The notes: a model not told the origin generated them from the letters alone. 14,716 nt of DNA from DATFWK01 sp035259345 (GCA_035259345.1 DATFWK010000032.1:1-14716), one strand, 5' to 3'; positions 6,446-12,567 are shown, counted from the stretch's first letter. Numbers and translations are program-made.

Positions 6446-6778
6446 TCAGTCGGAAGGGTCGGACACAAGCAGGTCGTCCATGCGGGCGACGCGGTCGCGC
6501 CAGATCAGTTCGAGTCGGTCGAGGGCGTCGTGGGCAGCACGCAGCGACGCGGGGTTGCCCGCGACCAGATGCTCCCGGCCCTTGCGTTGCTTGGTCACGA
6601 GCCCCGCCCTCTCCAGGACGGCAACGTGTTTCTGCACGGCCGCGAAGCTCATCGGGTACTCGCGGGCCAGAGCCGACACGGAGAACTGCTCGCCCATGGT
6701 GCGCCGCACGATGTCGCGCCGGGTGGCGTCCGCGAGGGCGTGGAACAGCAAGCTGACGTCGGCCTGATCTACAACCAT
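6446..6778 (-). CDS. ArsR-family winged-helix repressor
   Basis: A 110-aa DNA-binding protein. VSLLFHALADATRRDIVRRT (8-27) is the usual first helix pair, and FSVSALAREYPMSFAAVQKH (32-51) holds the helix-turn-helix, followed by VAVLERAGLVTKQRKGREH with the wing. The Cys-containing metal site of classical ArsR proteins (ELCVCDL-type) is absent, so this belongs to the non-metal branch that usually partners SRPBCC genes. The ATG at 6778 lies inside a 7-bp palindrome and just 7 nt after a TATATA box, so the mRNA is probably leaderless and autorepressed. It should control itself and the SRPBCC gene downstream. Confidence 0.92.
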   Translation of the reverse strand: MVVDQADVSLLFHALADATRRDIVRRTMGEQFSVSALAREYPMSFAAVQKHVAVLERAGLVTKQRKGREHLVAGNPASLRAAHDALDRLELIWRDRVARMDDLLVSDPSD

Positions 6779-6787
6779 ACGGTTGTA
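6770..6787 (-). promoter_or_regulatory. ArsR-type operator TACAACC-N4-GGTTGTA over the start codon
   Basis: A perfect 7-bp inverted repeat with a 4-bp spacer (6770-6776 and 6781-6787) overlaps the ATG of the repressor gene. On the minus strand TATATA lies 7 nt before the ATG and would serve as the -10 of a leaderless transcript. Bound repressor would cover the -10 and transcription start. Such AT-rich ACAACC palindromes are the usual sites for this ArsR branch, as I recall. Confidence 0.7.
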
Positions 6788-6921
6788 TATAGCCCAGGAC
6801 CTGCGCGAGCGCAAGGGCCGAACTAGCGTGATCGCTCGTGTACCCAGGAGCCCACGCATTGACGCAGCCGGACAAGCCCGCCCCGTGCCAAGCGCGCCCG
6901 TTCCCGCACACACGGGTGAAG

Positions 6922-6927
6922 TAGACT
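6922..6927 (+). promoter_or_regulatory. -10 box TAGACT for a leaderless gene
   Basis: TAGACT matches TANNNT and is followed by exactly 7 nt before the GTG at 6935, the spacing expected if transcription starts at the start codon. The same spacing recurs at 7624-7637 and at the arsR gene. Confidence 0.45.
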
Positions 6928-6934
6928 CGCCGCC

Positions 6935-7168
6935 GTGTCGCGGCTGCGGGCGAAGCTCGAACAGATGCGCGAGCTCGAGCGCCAGGCCGTCGACGACGCC
7001 GAGGCGGCCGCGCATGGAAGGCGCCTCATCGGCCGGCGAAGCGGCGAGGACGACCGCGAGCGCCTGCGCGGGATCCCCATGATCGGCGGTGCGGCAGGCG
7101 CGATCCCGGGCACGCTGCCGCACGTGGACGGCGTCAGGAACGTGGGCCGGCGGCGTCGGGATCCGTAG
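6935..7168 (+). CDS. Small charged protein of unknown function (77 aa)
   Basis: A GTG at 6935 with a -10-like box 7 nt upstream and no SD suggests a leaderless gene. The product starts MSRLRAKLEQMRELERQAVD, a likely amphipathic helix or short coiled coil, and continues with a Gly/Arg-rich segment (GRRLIGRRSG, IGGAAGAIPG). It overlaps the 3' end of the opposite-strand gene at 7134. Its composition is more plausible than the other frames here, but I recognise no family. It is divergent from the arsR gene across about 155 bp. Confidence 0.45.
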   Translation: MSRLRAKLEQMRELERQAVDDAEAAAHGRRLIGRRSGEDDRERLRGIPMIGGAAGAIPGTLPHVDGVRNVGRRRRDP

Positions 7169-7549
7169 GAACGGCGCCTCCGAGGTCGCTCAGCTCATCC
7201 TCGAGTGCGTCGCGCTCGAGCGCGTAGCGCCGACGCTCCTCCTCGCGAGACTGCTCCGTCTCGCGCTCAATCCGCGCCTCGGCATCGACTCGGCCGCTCG
7301 AATAGAAGGAACCTCTGCCGGCTGCCTCATTGATGACCTGAAGCCGCCGGTCCCTGCCGTCCTGGTCGATGGCGGCCATTCTGGCCCGGTGCCTTTCCTC
7401 CGCGGCTGGCAGCTCCCGAGTGATCTCGTTGCGCCGACAGGCGTCGCGTTTCCTGCTCCGACGTGCACCGGAGATCCACTGCGCGACGAGGACGACGGCA
7501 GTGCCCCCCTCGCAGTCGCCACGGCCGTGATGATCTCAGGCGTGGTCAT
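7134..7549 (-). pseudogene. Membrane-anchored coiled-coil protein, frameshifted at a six-G run
   Basis: The ATG at 7549 begins MTTPEIITAVATARG. At the run of six Gs (7504-7509 on the plus strand) coding switches frame and continues TAVVLVAQWISGARRSRKRD, then RRNEITRELPAAEERHRARM and on to the stop at 7134. Joining the two frames makes a coherent protein of about 138 aa: one N-terminal TM (about residues 4-27), a basic stop-transfer stretch, then a long Glu/Arg coiled coil (RIERETEQSREEERRRYALE). The AAGRGSFYSSGR stretch resembles segments of phage minor structural proteins. An internal ATG at 7379 gives an 81-aa ORF, but the joined reading explains the upstream sequence better. It is either a real frameshift or a homopolymer sequencing error. 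Confidence 0.6.
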
Positions 7550-7623
7550 CCTCCCGAGGCTATCCCCGGCACGGCGTCAGGAGCGCGGACCGGCGCGGGC
7601 GCGTTGACGCGCCCCGCCCCAGG

Positions 7624-7629
7624 TAGGCT
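7624..7629 (+). promoter_or_regulatory. -10 box TAGGCT for a leaderless gene
   Basis: TAGGCT (TANNNT) is followed by 7 nt and then the ATG at 7637, the same geometry as at 6922-6935. No SD sequence precedes this ATG. Confidence 0.45.
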
Positions 7630-7636
7630 CGCGAGA

Positions 7637-7816
7637 ATGGCGAGCTACTCGGTCAGGCTGCCGGCAACCGGCGACTTCCGCTGGTCGGAGTCCGACGCCC
7701 AGAGAATGATCGGCATCGAGCTATCCGGATCGACGCCCGCCTGGCCTCTTCCGGTCTGCACGTCGGCCGTGGTCGAGGACGAGGGCCGCTTCCTGAGGCT
7801 CACGTTCGAGGCCTAG
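7637..7816 (+). CDS. Small protein of unknown function (59 aa)
   Basis: The ATG at 7637 was chosen because a -10-like TAGGCT lies 7 nt upstream. The longer frame that begins at 7463 is Arg-rich and overlaps the opposite-strand gene. The product begins MASYSVRLPATGDFRWSESD and ends VVEDEGRFLRLTFEA, suggesting a compact beta-rich fold. There is no TM, cysteine pair or known motif. It is the last gene before the right end of the element, 14 bp from the GTGGCA repeats. Confidence 0.5.
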   Translation: MASYSVRLPATGDFRWSESDAQRMIGIELSGSTPAWPLPVCTSAVVEDEGRFLRLTFEA

Positions 7817-7830
7817 CGCCACCGTATCTA

Positions 7831-7850
7831 GTGGCAAATCTGGTGGCAAA
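7831..7850 (+). repeat. Right pair of GTGGCA repeats (putative integrase arm sites)
   Basis: GTGGCAAATCTG at 7831 and GTGGCAAA at 7843, period 12 bp. The pair mirrors the left end, same strand and period. It ends 78 bp from the inner edge of the right 30-bp repeat. Confidence 0.55.
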
Positions 7851-7855
7851 CGTGC

Positions 7856-7894
7856 CGCTCGGTGCCGCTCCGTGCAGGATGACGGCACCGAGCG
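7856..7894 (-). terminator. Hairpin terminator downstream of DUF72
   Basis: CGCTCGGTGCC (7856-7866) and GGCACCGAGCG (7884-7894) form a perfect 11-bp stem with a 17-nt loop, starting 4 nt beyond the DUF72 stop. GTGCCGCTC is also tandemly repeated at 7852 and 7862. Since it lies on the element side of the core, the element appears to supply both a new 3' end and a terminator. Confidence 0.5.
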
Positions 7895-7898
7895 AAAA

Positions 7899-8798
7899 CT
7901 ACCGTCTGAGCAGGGAAAGCAGCTCCGTGAACCGCGTGGCGGACCGCAGCGCGTAGTCACGTGAGTTGTTGTTGAAGACCACGGCGACCTCCTGCGCCCG
8001 CTCGGCCATCTCGAGGACGGGGTCGAGCCACTCCTCGAGCTCGGCGTCGGTGTACTGATGGTCGAAGCGCTCGGCCACGGTGGTCCCGCGGTTCCACGTC
8101 TCGGCGTTCCGCCCGTGCATGCGGAGGTAGGCCAGCGCCTCGCTCGTCACCTCGACGATGGGCGGCATGGCGTTCGCCGCCTCGATCCGGGGCGCGTCCA
8201 CCGCGACCCAGGCGGCGCCGTGCTCGGCGAGGAGCTCGGCCGCCCGGGCACGCTCGTCCGGCTCGGCCCAGGAGCGGTGGCGGAACTCCACGGCGGCCCG
8301 CGCGGGGCGCAGGCGGGACAGGATGTGCTCGAGCTCCTCGCGCTGACGCTCCCCGGAGACGACGAACGGCGGCAGCTGGACGAGCACCGCGCCGAGCTTG
8401 TCGCCCAGCGGGCCGACGGCCTCGAGCAGCGAGTCGATCACCGCGTCCCGTAGCTCCCGGCTCGGTCGCCGGATGCGGCCCTTGGCGTCGTGGCTCGCCG
8501 GCAGCTCGCGCAGCGGCGGCGGCAGCCGGCCGGGGTCGCTCGGGTGGCCGGAGATCACCTGGTGGGCCTTGACGTGGAAGCGGAAGCCGTCCGGCGTACG
8601 CTCGGCCCAGCGCTCGGAGGTCTCGACGGTCGGGAGCGCGTAGAAGGTCGAGTTGACCTCGACCATCGGGAAGCGCTCGGCGTAGTAGCGAAGCCGCGCC
8701 TCGGCGTCGGACTTGACCTCCGGCGGGTACCAGCCGGCCTTGATGAACCCCGGATCGGTCCACGAGGCCGTGCCGACCAGCACGCCCCGCCCGCTCAC
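7899..8798 (-). CDS. DUF72 (YecE-like) TIM-barrel protein
   Basis: A 299-aa protein of typical family length. Family blocks are visible: VLVGTASWTDPGFIKAGWYP at the N-terminus, YYAERFPMVEVNSTFYALP (about 38-56), FRFHVKAHQVISGHP, LVQLPPFVVS, AVEFRHRSW, AYLRMHGR and VAVVFNNNSRDYALRSATRF near the end. The biochemical role of DUF72 is not established, to my knowledge. The start is a GTG at 8798, 7 nt after the ccmH stop, so it is translated from the ccm transcript. The last residues (TELLSLLRR) lie beyond the duplicated core and differ from the displaced remnant at 4445, so this C-terminus was probably supplied by the integrated element. It appears intact. Confidence 0.93.
   Translation of the reverse strand: MSGRGVLVGTASWTDPGFIKAGWYPPEVKSDAEARLRYYAERFPMVEVNSTFYALPTVETSERWAERTPDGFRFHVKAHQVISGHPSDPGRLPPPLRELPASHDAKGRIRRPSRELRDAVIDSLLEAVGPLGDKLGAVLVQLPPFVVSGERQREELEHILSRLRPARAAVEFRHRSWAEPDERARAAELLAEHGAAWVAVDAPRIEAANAMPPIVEVTSEALAYLRMHGRNAETWNRGTTVAERFDHQYTDAELEEWLDPVLEMAERAQEVAVVFNNNSRDYALRSATRFTELLSLLRR
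7929..7958. repeat. attR-like copy of the 30-bp direct repeat
   Basis: It matches 4508-4537 at 29 of 30 positions, in the same orientation. It is inside the intact DUF72 gene and encodes DYALRSATRF. See the element entry. Confidence 0.65.
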
Positions 8799-8805
8799 CG
8801 CCGGG

Positions 8806-9252
8806 TCAGGCGTCGCCGAGCCGGTCCAGCGCCTCGTCCACGCGCCGGCGGTCGTCGTCGCTCAGCGCCACCGCGGTGCCGGCCGCCTTCGGGCGCCGCC
8901 GCGCCCACGCGCGGGTGATGAAGGGGATCGCGGCCAGGCCGAGCAGGACGGCGATGCCCGGCACCAGCCAGGCGACGAGGTCGAACCCCTTCTTCGGCGG
9001 CGTCGCGAGGATCTGGCGGCCGAACTGGCTCTCGAGGTCGTCCAGGATCTGCTGCTTGGTCTTGCCCTGGTCGATCTCCTGCTTGATCTTCGTGCGCACC
9101 TCGGCCGCGAACCCGGACGTGGAGATGTCCACGGTGGTCCCGCAGGTCACGCAGCGGACCTCGCGGGCGACCTCGTTGACGGTGAGCGCCTGAGCGACCG
9201 CGGGGACGGCGAGCAGGGCCAGGGCGAGGAGGAGCAGCAGGCTGCGCTTCAT
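8806..9252 (-). CDS. ccmH: CcmH-type cytochrome c maturation thiol protein
   Basis: A 148-aa protein with a signal peptide or N-terminal anchor (KRSLLLLLALALLAVPAVAQ). It then has the family core, VNEVAREVRCVTCGTTVDIS, with the redox pair Cys34-x-x-Cys37, and the helical segment EVRTKIKQEIDQGKTKQQIL. Next come FGRQILATPPKKGFDLVAWL and a C-terminal TM (VPGIAVLLGLAAIPFITRAW). CcmH helps keep the apocytochrome CXXCH thiols reduced for heme attachment outside the membrane. The ATG overlaps the stop of the thioredoxin-like gene by 4 nt (ATGA), so translation is coupled. Other ccm genes (E, F) are not in view. Confidence 0.92.
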   Translation of the reverse strand: MKRSLLLLLALALLAVPAVAQALTVNEVAREVRCVTCGTTVDISTSGFAAEVRTKIKQEIDQGKTKQQILDDLESQFGRQILATPPKKGFDLVAWLVPGIAVLLGLAAIPFITRAWARRRPKAAGTAVALSDDDRRRVDEALDRLGDA

Positions 9253-9887
9253 GTCTTGAGCAGGGGGTTGACGACCTGGTCGAATCCGCTGATGTCCGCC
9301 GGCGTGAGCGGGCCGGGCACGTAGAGGGCGACCTTGCCGCTCTTGTCTACCAGGAACGTCTCGGGGACGCCCGTGTAGCCGAACTGCTGCTTGGTCTTCT
9401 GCGAGCCGTCCCGCAGCGACGGGTACGTGAGCTTGTACTTGTGGATGAAGGCGACGGCGTCGTCGGTCACGTCCTCGACGTTCAGGCCGAGCACCGTCAG
9501 GCCGCGGCCCGCGTAGCGCTTCCAGATGCCCTCGAGGACGGGCGTCTCGTCGCGGCACGGGCCGCACCAGGACGCCCACACGTTCACGAGCACCGGGTGG
9601 CCGCGGAGGTTGGCCAGCGAGAGCTGCGAGCCGACCGGGCGCACCGTGCCGCCAGCGCTCAGCACGGGCAGCGAGTACACCGGGGCCGGCTTGCGCTGGG
9701 CGGGCGCGAGCACCTCGTCGGCGACGAAGCGCGGGCCGTCGTTTCGGCGGTTGACCAGCCCGACGATCAGCAGGATGACCACGAGCACGGCGACGCCGAC
9801 GCCGATGGCCACGCCGATGATCCTCCCCCGGCTCCAGCCACCACCCGACTCGCCGCCGGAGCCCTCGACCGCTTCGACGTCGCTCAC
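9249..9887 (-). CDS. ccmG: Membrane-anchored thioredoxin-like protein (CcmG/DsbE/ResA/TlpA type)
   Basis: A 212-aa protein. A Gly/Ser-rich cytoplasmic start is followed by one TM (IIGVAIGVGVAVLVVILLIV, about 23-42). The extracytoplasmic thioredoxin domain begins near residue 70: LSLANLRGHPVLVNVWASWC leads into the WCGPC active site (Cys108, Cys111), with the cis-proline in YTGVPETFLVD (Pro175) and the closing GKVALYVPGPLT. It should reduce apocytochrome c or CcmH disulfides. The name ccmG rests on the adjoining ccmH; TlpA/ResA would be equal by fold. The GTG start at 9887 has no SD but a TACAGT box six nt upstream, suggesting a leaderless message. Confidence 0.92.
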   Translation of the reverse strand: MSDVEAVEGSGGESGGGWSRGRIIGVAIGVGVAVLVVILLIVGLVNRRNDGPRFVADEVLAPAQRKPAPVYSLPVLSAGGTVRPVGSQLSLANLRGHPVLVNVWASWCGPCRDETPVLEGIWKRYAGRGLTVLGLNVEDVTDDAVAFIHKYKLTYPSLRDGSQKTKQQFGYTGVPETFLVDKSGKVALYVPGPLTPADISGFDQVVNPLLKT

Positions 9888-9894
9888 GACACGA

Positions 9895-9900
9895 CTGTAG
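9895..9900 (-). promoter_or_regulatory. -10 box TACAGT of the ccmG-ccmH-DUF72 operon
   Basis: On the minus strand TACAGT lies six nt before the GTG start and matches TANNNT. No SD is present. It abuts the hairpin that ends the upstream beta-helix gene. Confidence 0.4.
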
Positions 9901-9933
9901 CGCGCCCTGGCCCGGACCCGGTCCTGGGCGCGC
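9900..9933 (-). terminator. Hairpin terminator of the large beta-helix gene
   Basis: GCGCGCCC (9900-9907) pairs with GGGCGCGC (9926-9933), with further pairing inside. It starts 14 nt after the beta-helix stop and separates that gene from the ccmG promoter. Confidence 0.55.
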
Positions 9934-9947
9934 TCAGCCGCGACCGC

Positions 9948-11894
9948 CTACGGACGAACGACCCGGAAGGTCCAGCCCCCGACGGCCCGGGCGCCGTCGC
10001 GGTCGTTGACGATGACGCGGATGCGGTGCAGCCCCTGGCGGAGCGGCACGGAGGCGACGATGCGGATGCCCTTCAGCACCCGGATACGGACCGGACGCCC
10101 GTCGACCAGCACGCGGGAGATCCGCCGCACCACGGGCTGGTCGTCGCGCACCATGACCGTCAGTCGCACCGGCCGGCGGGTCAGCACGAACTGCTTCGGG
10201 CGCGGGAACGACCGCAGCCGCACGATCTTCGGCGCCCGGTTGACCACCCGGAACGTCCAGTCGCGCACGCTGCGGATGCCGTTGGCGTCCACCGCCAGCA
10301 GGCTCGCCTGGTGCACGCCCAGCGACGCCACGCGGACGAACGGGAAGATGACCTGGCTGTTGCGGAACGCGACGCCGCCGATCCGGCGCCCGTCGACCGT
10401 GAGCGCGAACGAGCCCGTGCCGAGGACGGCGTCGTCGCTGACGGCGGCGCCGATCTGGAACAGCCGGCCCCGCACGGCCTGGCCCTGCGCCGGGTAGACC
10501 GAGAGCACCTGCGGCGCGGCGTTGGCCGGCCCGAGCGGCCCGTAGATCGCAGAGCGGGCGTCGCTGCCCGAGGCGATCTGCGCATCGGTCAGCGTCGCGT
10601 CGACGAGGCCGGCGGCGAGGTTGGACTGGCTGCCGGCGACGGCCTGCCAGCGGCGGCCGTTTGCCGGCGGGTCGTCCTCGAACACCTGGACGCCGCCGAA
10701 CCGGAACGGCTCGAGCGCCTGCGTGCCGACCGTGAAGCGCAGGCTCACGGCGCTGTTGTTCGGCGCGCCCGTGTCGCGGACGCGGATGTACCGCCCGACC
10801 GCCAGGAACCCGGTCGGGAGACGCGAGAGGCCGGCCCGCGCCGCGGCCGTGACCGCGCTCAGGATGACCCCGCGCGGCTCGCCCGGGAGGGCCATGACCG
10901 TGTCGCCGAAGACGAGCCCGTCGTAGGCGCCGCCGGCGCGCGTGTCCGCGCTGAAGCGCATGTCGCCTAGCCGGTTGCTGCCGTCGAAGTGGTCGCCGCG
11001 GATGAGCGAGCCGTTGAGGCGGCCGAGCTCCATGCCGTAGCGGGAGTTGTTCGTGAACACCGAGTTGGTGATGCCGAAGCGGACGCCCGCGCCGCCGAGG
11101 AGCGCCCCGGACCCGGTGTTGCGGCGGCTGGTCGTGGCGTCGACCGCGAGGTCCGTGGAGCCCGCGTCGTCGCTCTCGATGCCGTTGCCGCGGTTCGACT
11201 CGATCAGCGAGCCGGCGATCTGGACCCGCTGGGCGTCGTCGACCAGGTCGATGCCGTCGTCCCCGTTGCCCCGCACGGTGCTCGTCTCGATCCGGTACGG
11301 GCCCGCGCCCGTCGCCTTCGACAGCGCGATGCCGTCGCGCCCGGAGCCGGTGACGGTCGTGTCGCGGATCAGGAGGCCCGCGCCTGACAGCAGGGCGATG
11401 CCGTCCGTCGCAGCCCGGTCGACCGTCAGGCCGGACAGCACGACGCCGCCCTCGGCGGCCGGCGGTGTGACGACGATGCCGCGGGCGTTCGGCGTCCGGC
11501 ACGTGATGCCCTGGACCGTGACCCCGCCGCGCGTGATCTGGACGCAGTCCCCGGCGGTGTCGTTCACGCCGCCGCTGCCGGTGATGACCACCGCGGCGCC
11601 GGCCGAGGGCCGGATCGTCAGGTTCGGCTCGTTCACGAGCACGTCTCCGTACGTGCCCGCGCCCGCGACGATCGTCCACGGACGCGCGTCGTCGGCGCGT
11701 GCGAGCGCGCCGGTGGCGATCCGCTTGACCGCGTTCGAGATGGCGTCCGGGCCGGTGAGCGGCGCGCCGACCGCGGCGCCGGCGTCGTTGCTGACCTCGA
11801 CGCTGCCGGGCCCGGGGTCGGCGAGCGCCGTGGATGCGCCGACGAGCGCGAGCAGGCCGCCGGCGAGGATTGGGATGAGACGGATCGGCTTCAT
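9948..11894 (-). CDS. Large secreted parallel beta-helix protein with C-terminal Ig-like repeats
   Basis: A 648-aa protein with a Sec signal peptide (KPIRLIPILAGGLLALVGAS, cleavage near TALA-DP). Residues about 50-330 are beta-helix rungs of Gly/Asp/Asn-rich repeats: VTVQGITCRTPNARGIVV, LTVDRAATDGIALL, TTVTGSGRDGIALS, STVRGNGDDGIDLV, SLIESNRGNGIES and SVFTNNSRYGMEL. About 340-470 is a less repetitive domain. The C-terminus (about 480-648) holds two related beta-sandwich-like units, ending DWTFRVVNRAP and GWTFRVVRP, which may attach the protein to the surface or to a glycan. The GTG-free ATG start at 11894 has no clear SD. No catalytic triad for polysaccharide cleavage is recognised. An overlapping Arg-rich frame on the same strand is an artefact. 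Confidence 0.88.
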   Translation of the reverse strand: MKPIRLIPILAGGLLALVGASTALADPGPGSVEVSNDAGAAVGAPLTGPDAISNAVKRIATGALARADDARPWTIVAGAGTYGDVLVNEPNLTIRPSAGAAVVITGSGGVNDTAGDCVQITRGGVTVQGITCRTPNARGIVVTPPAAEGGVVLSGLTVDRAATDGIALLSGAGLLIRDTTVTGSGRDGIALSKATGAGPYRIETSTVRGNGDDGIDLVDDAQRVQIAGSLIESNRGNGIESDDAGSTDLAVDATTSRRNTGSGALLGGAGVRFGITNSVFTNNSRYGMELGRLNGSLIRGDHFDGSNRLGDMRFSADTRAGGAYDGLVFGDTVMALPGEPRGVILSAVTAAARAGLSRLPTGFLAVGRYIRVRDTGAPNNSAVSLRFTVGTQALEPFRFGGVQVFEDDPPANGRRWQAVAGSQSNLAAGLVDATLTDAQIASGSDARSAIYGPLGPANAAPQVLSVYPAQGQAVRGRLFQIGAAVSDDAVLGTGSFALTVDGRRIGGVAFRNSQVIFPFVRVASLGVHQASLLAVDANGIRSVRDWTFRVVNRAPKIVRLRSFPRPKQFVLTRRPVRLTVMVRDDQPVVRRISRVLVDGRPVRIRVLKGIRIVASVPLRQGLHRIRVIVNDRDGARAVGGWTFRVVRP

Positions 11895-12042
11895 GCGGAT
11901 ACGAATACTCGGCTCCGGAGACGAGACCCGCCCGACTCACCGGATCCTGACAATTCCCTTACGCCCAGCTAGCTCTCAGGTTCCCGAGAACCGGCGTCCT
12001 AGCAGGCAGAACAGGCTGCGGCGTGGGCGGGCGGCCGGGGGG

Positions 12043-12063
12043 CCGGCTCCTCCGCAGAGCCGG
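12043..12063 (-). terminator. Hairpin terminator downstream of the STAS gene
   Basis: CCGGCTC (12043-12049) and GAGCCGG (12057-12063) form a 7-bp stem with a 7-nt loop, 20 nt past the STAS stop. The rest of 11895-12083 shows no gene. Confidence 0.45.
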
Positions 12064-12083
12064 ATTGCCGGCGAGCGGCCGCC

Positions 12084-12431
12084 TCAGATGACGTCGCTGA
12101 GGGTCGCCCGCACGTCGAGCGCGTCCCACGCGCCGACCAGGTCCATGACGGTCTTGACCGGGCCGGTGTCGCTGACGAGGACCACGAGCGAGACGCCCTG
12201 CCCTCGTAGCTCCCGGGCGAGCTGGAGGATCGAGCGAAGTCCGCTGGAGTCGATGAAATCGAGGTCTCGCGTGTCCAGCACGAGGGGAACCCCGTCGCGG
12301 GGCGGGCCGGCGATCCGGTGCTCGAGCTCGGGGACCGCAAGGAGATCGAGCTCGCCGGAAAGGCGGAACACCGACGCCCCCACCATGGGGAAGTGTCGGA
12401 CGACGAGGGGAACCGGCTCGGCTGCGCTCAC
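12084..12431 (-). CDS. STAS-domain anti-anti-sigma-factor-like protein
   Basis: A 115-aa single STAS domain: VFRLSGELDLLAVPELEHRI (21-40), then VPLVLDTRDLDFIDSSGLRS (48-67), with the DSSG loop that carries the phosphorylatable serine in SpoIIAA/RsbV proteins, then a helix and VSLVVLVSDTGPVKTVMDL. In that family the unphosphorylated form binds an anti-sigma kinase and frees the sigma factor. I chose GTG at 12431 because GGGAG lies 7 nt upstream; a TTG at 12458 in frame has no such site. No kinase, sigma factor or phosphatase is adjacent, so its partner is unknown. It could govern stress sigma activity, but context is lacking. Confidence 0.9.
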   Translation of the reverse strand: MSAAEPVPLVVRHFPMVGASVFRLSGELDLLAVPELEHRIAGPPRDGVPLVLDTRDLDFIDSSGLRSILQLARELRGQGVSLVVLVSDTGPVKTVMDLVGAWDALDVRATLSDVI

Positions 12432-12543
12432 GCTTCGCTCCCTGGGATGGCGGCGCAATGAACGGGATGCGCGCCGCTGACGCGAACGTACCCGCGGCCC
12501 TCGGGGGCAAACGCCCGGAGCGCTCGAGCCGGCGGGCCGCGCC

Positions 12544-12559
12544 CGGCGCCGAGGCGCCG
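12544..12559 (-). terminator. Hairpin terminator of the trp operon
   Basis: CGGCGCC (12544-12550) and GGCGCCG (12553-12559) form a tight palindrome 8 nt beyond the trpC stop. A second weaker one, GGGC-AAAC-GCCC, lies near 12505-12516. The region to the STAS start (about 110 bp) otherwise holds only that gene's presumed promoter. Confidence 0.5.
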
Positions 12560-12567
12560 TCAGGGGG

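Larger units (their letters stand above)
4508..7958. mobile_element. Small decayed integrated element inserted in the 3' end of a DUF72 gene
   Basis: Both ends carry the same 30-bp piece of DUF72 coding sequence (4508-4537 and 7929-7958, one mismatch, including 17 identical bases) in direct orientation. Paired GTGGCA repeats lie inside each end, at 4621/4633 and 7831/7843. A tyrosine recombinase gene lies near the left end and is transcribed toward it. The contents are a two-TM protein, the broken integrase, an HNH-like remnant, an arsR/SRPBCC operon, a leaderless 77-aa ORF, a frameshifted coiled-coil protein and a 59-aa ORF. The size (about 3.4 kb) and absence of structural or conjugation genes suggest a satellite or a deleted prophage/ICE. 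Boundaries assume the duplicated segment is the crossover core. Confidence 0.65.

Noticed and set aside
9441..10970. A 509-codon plus-strand frame over ccmG and the beta-helix gene
   Set aside because: Its His/Asp/Arg-rich composition is typical of antisense frames, and it runs opposite two well-supported genes.
9934..11940. A 668-codon frame on the same strand as the large beta-helix gene
   Set aside because: Its translation is almost wholly Arg, Gly, Pro and Ala with no signal peptide, whereas the overlapping frame has a signal peptide and regular rungs.
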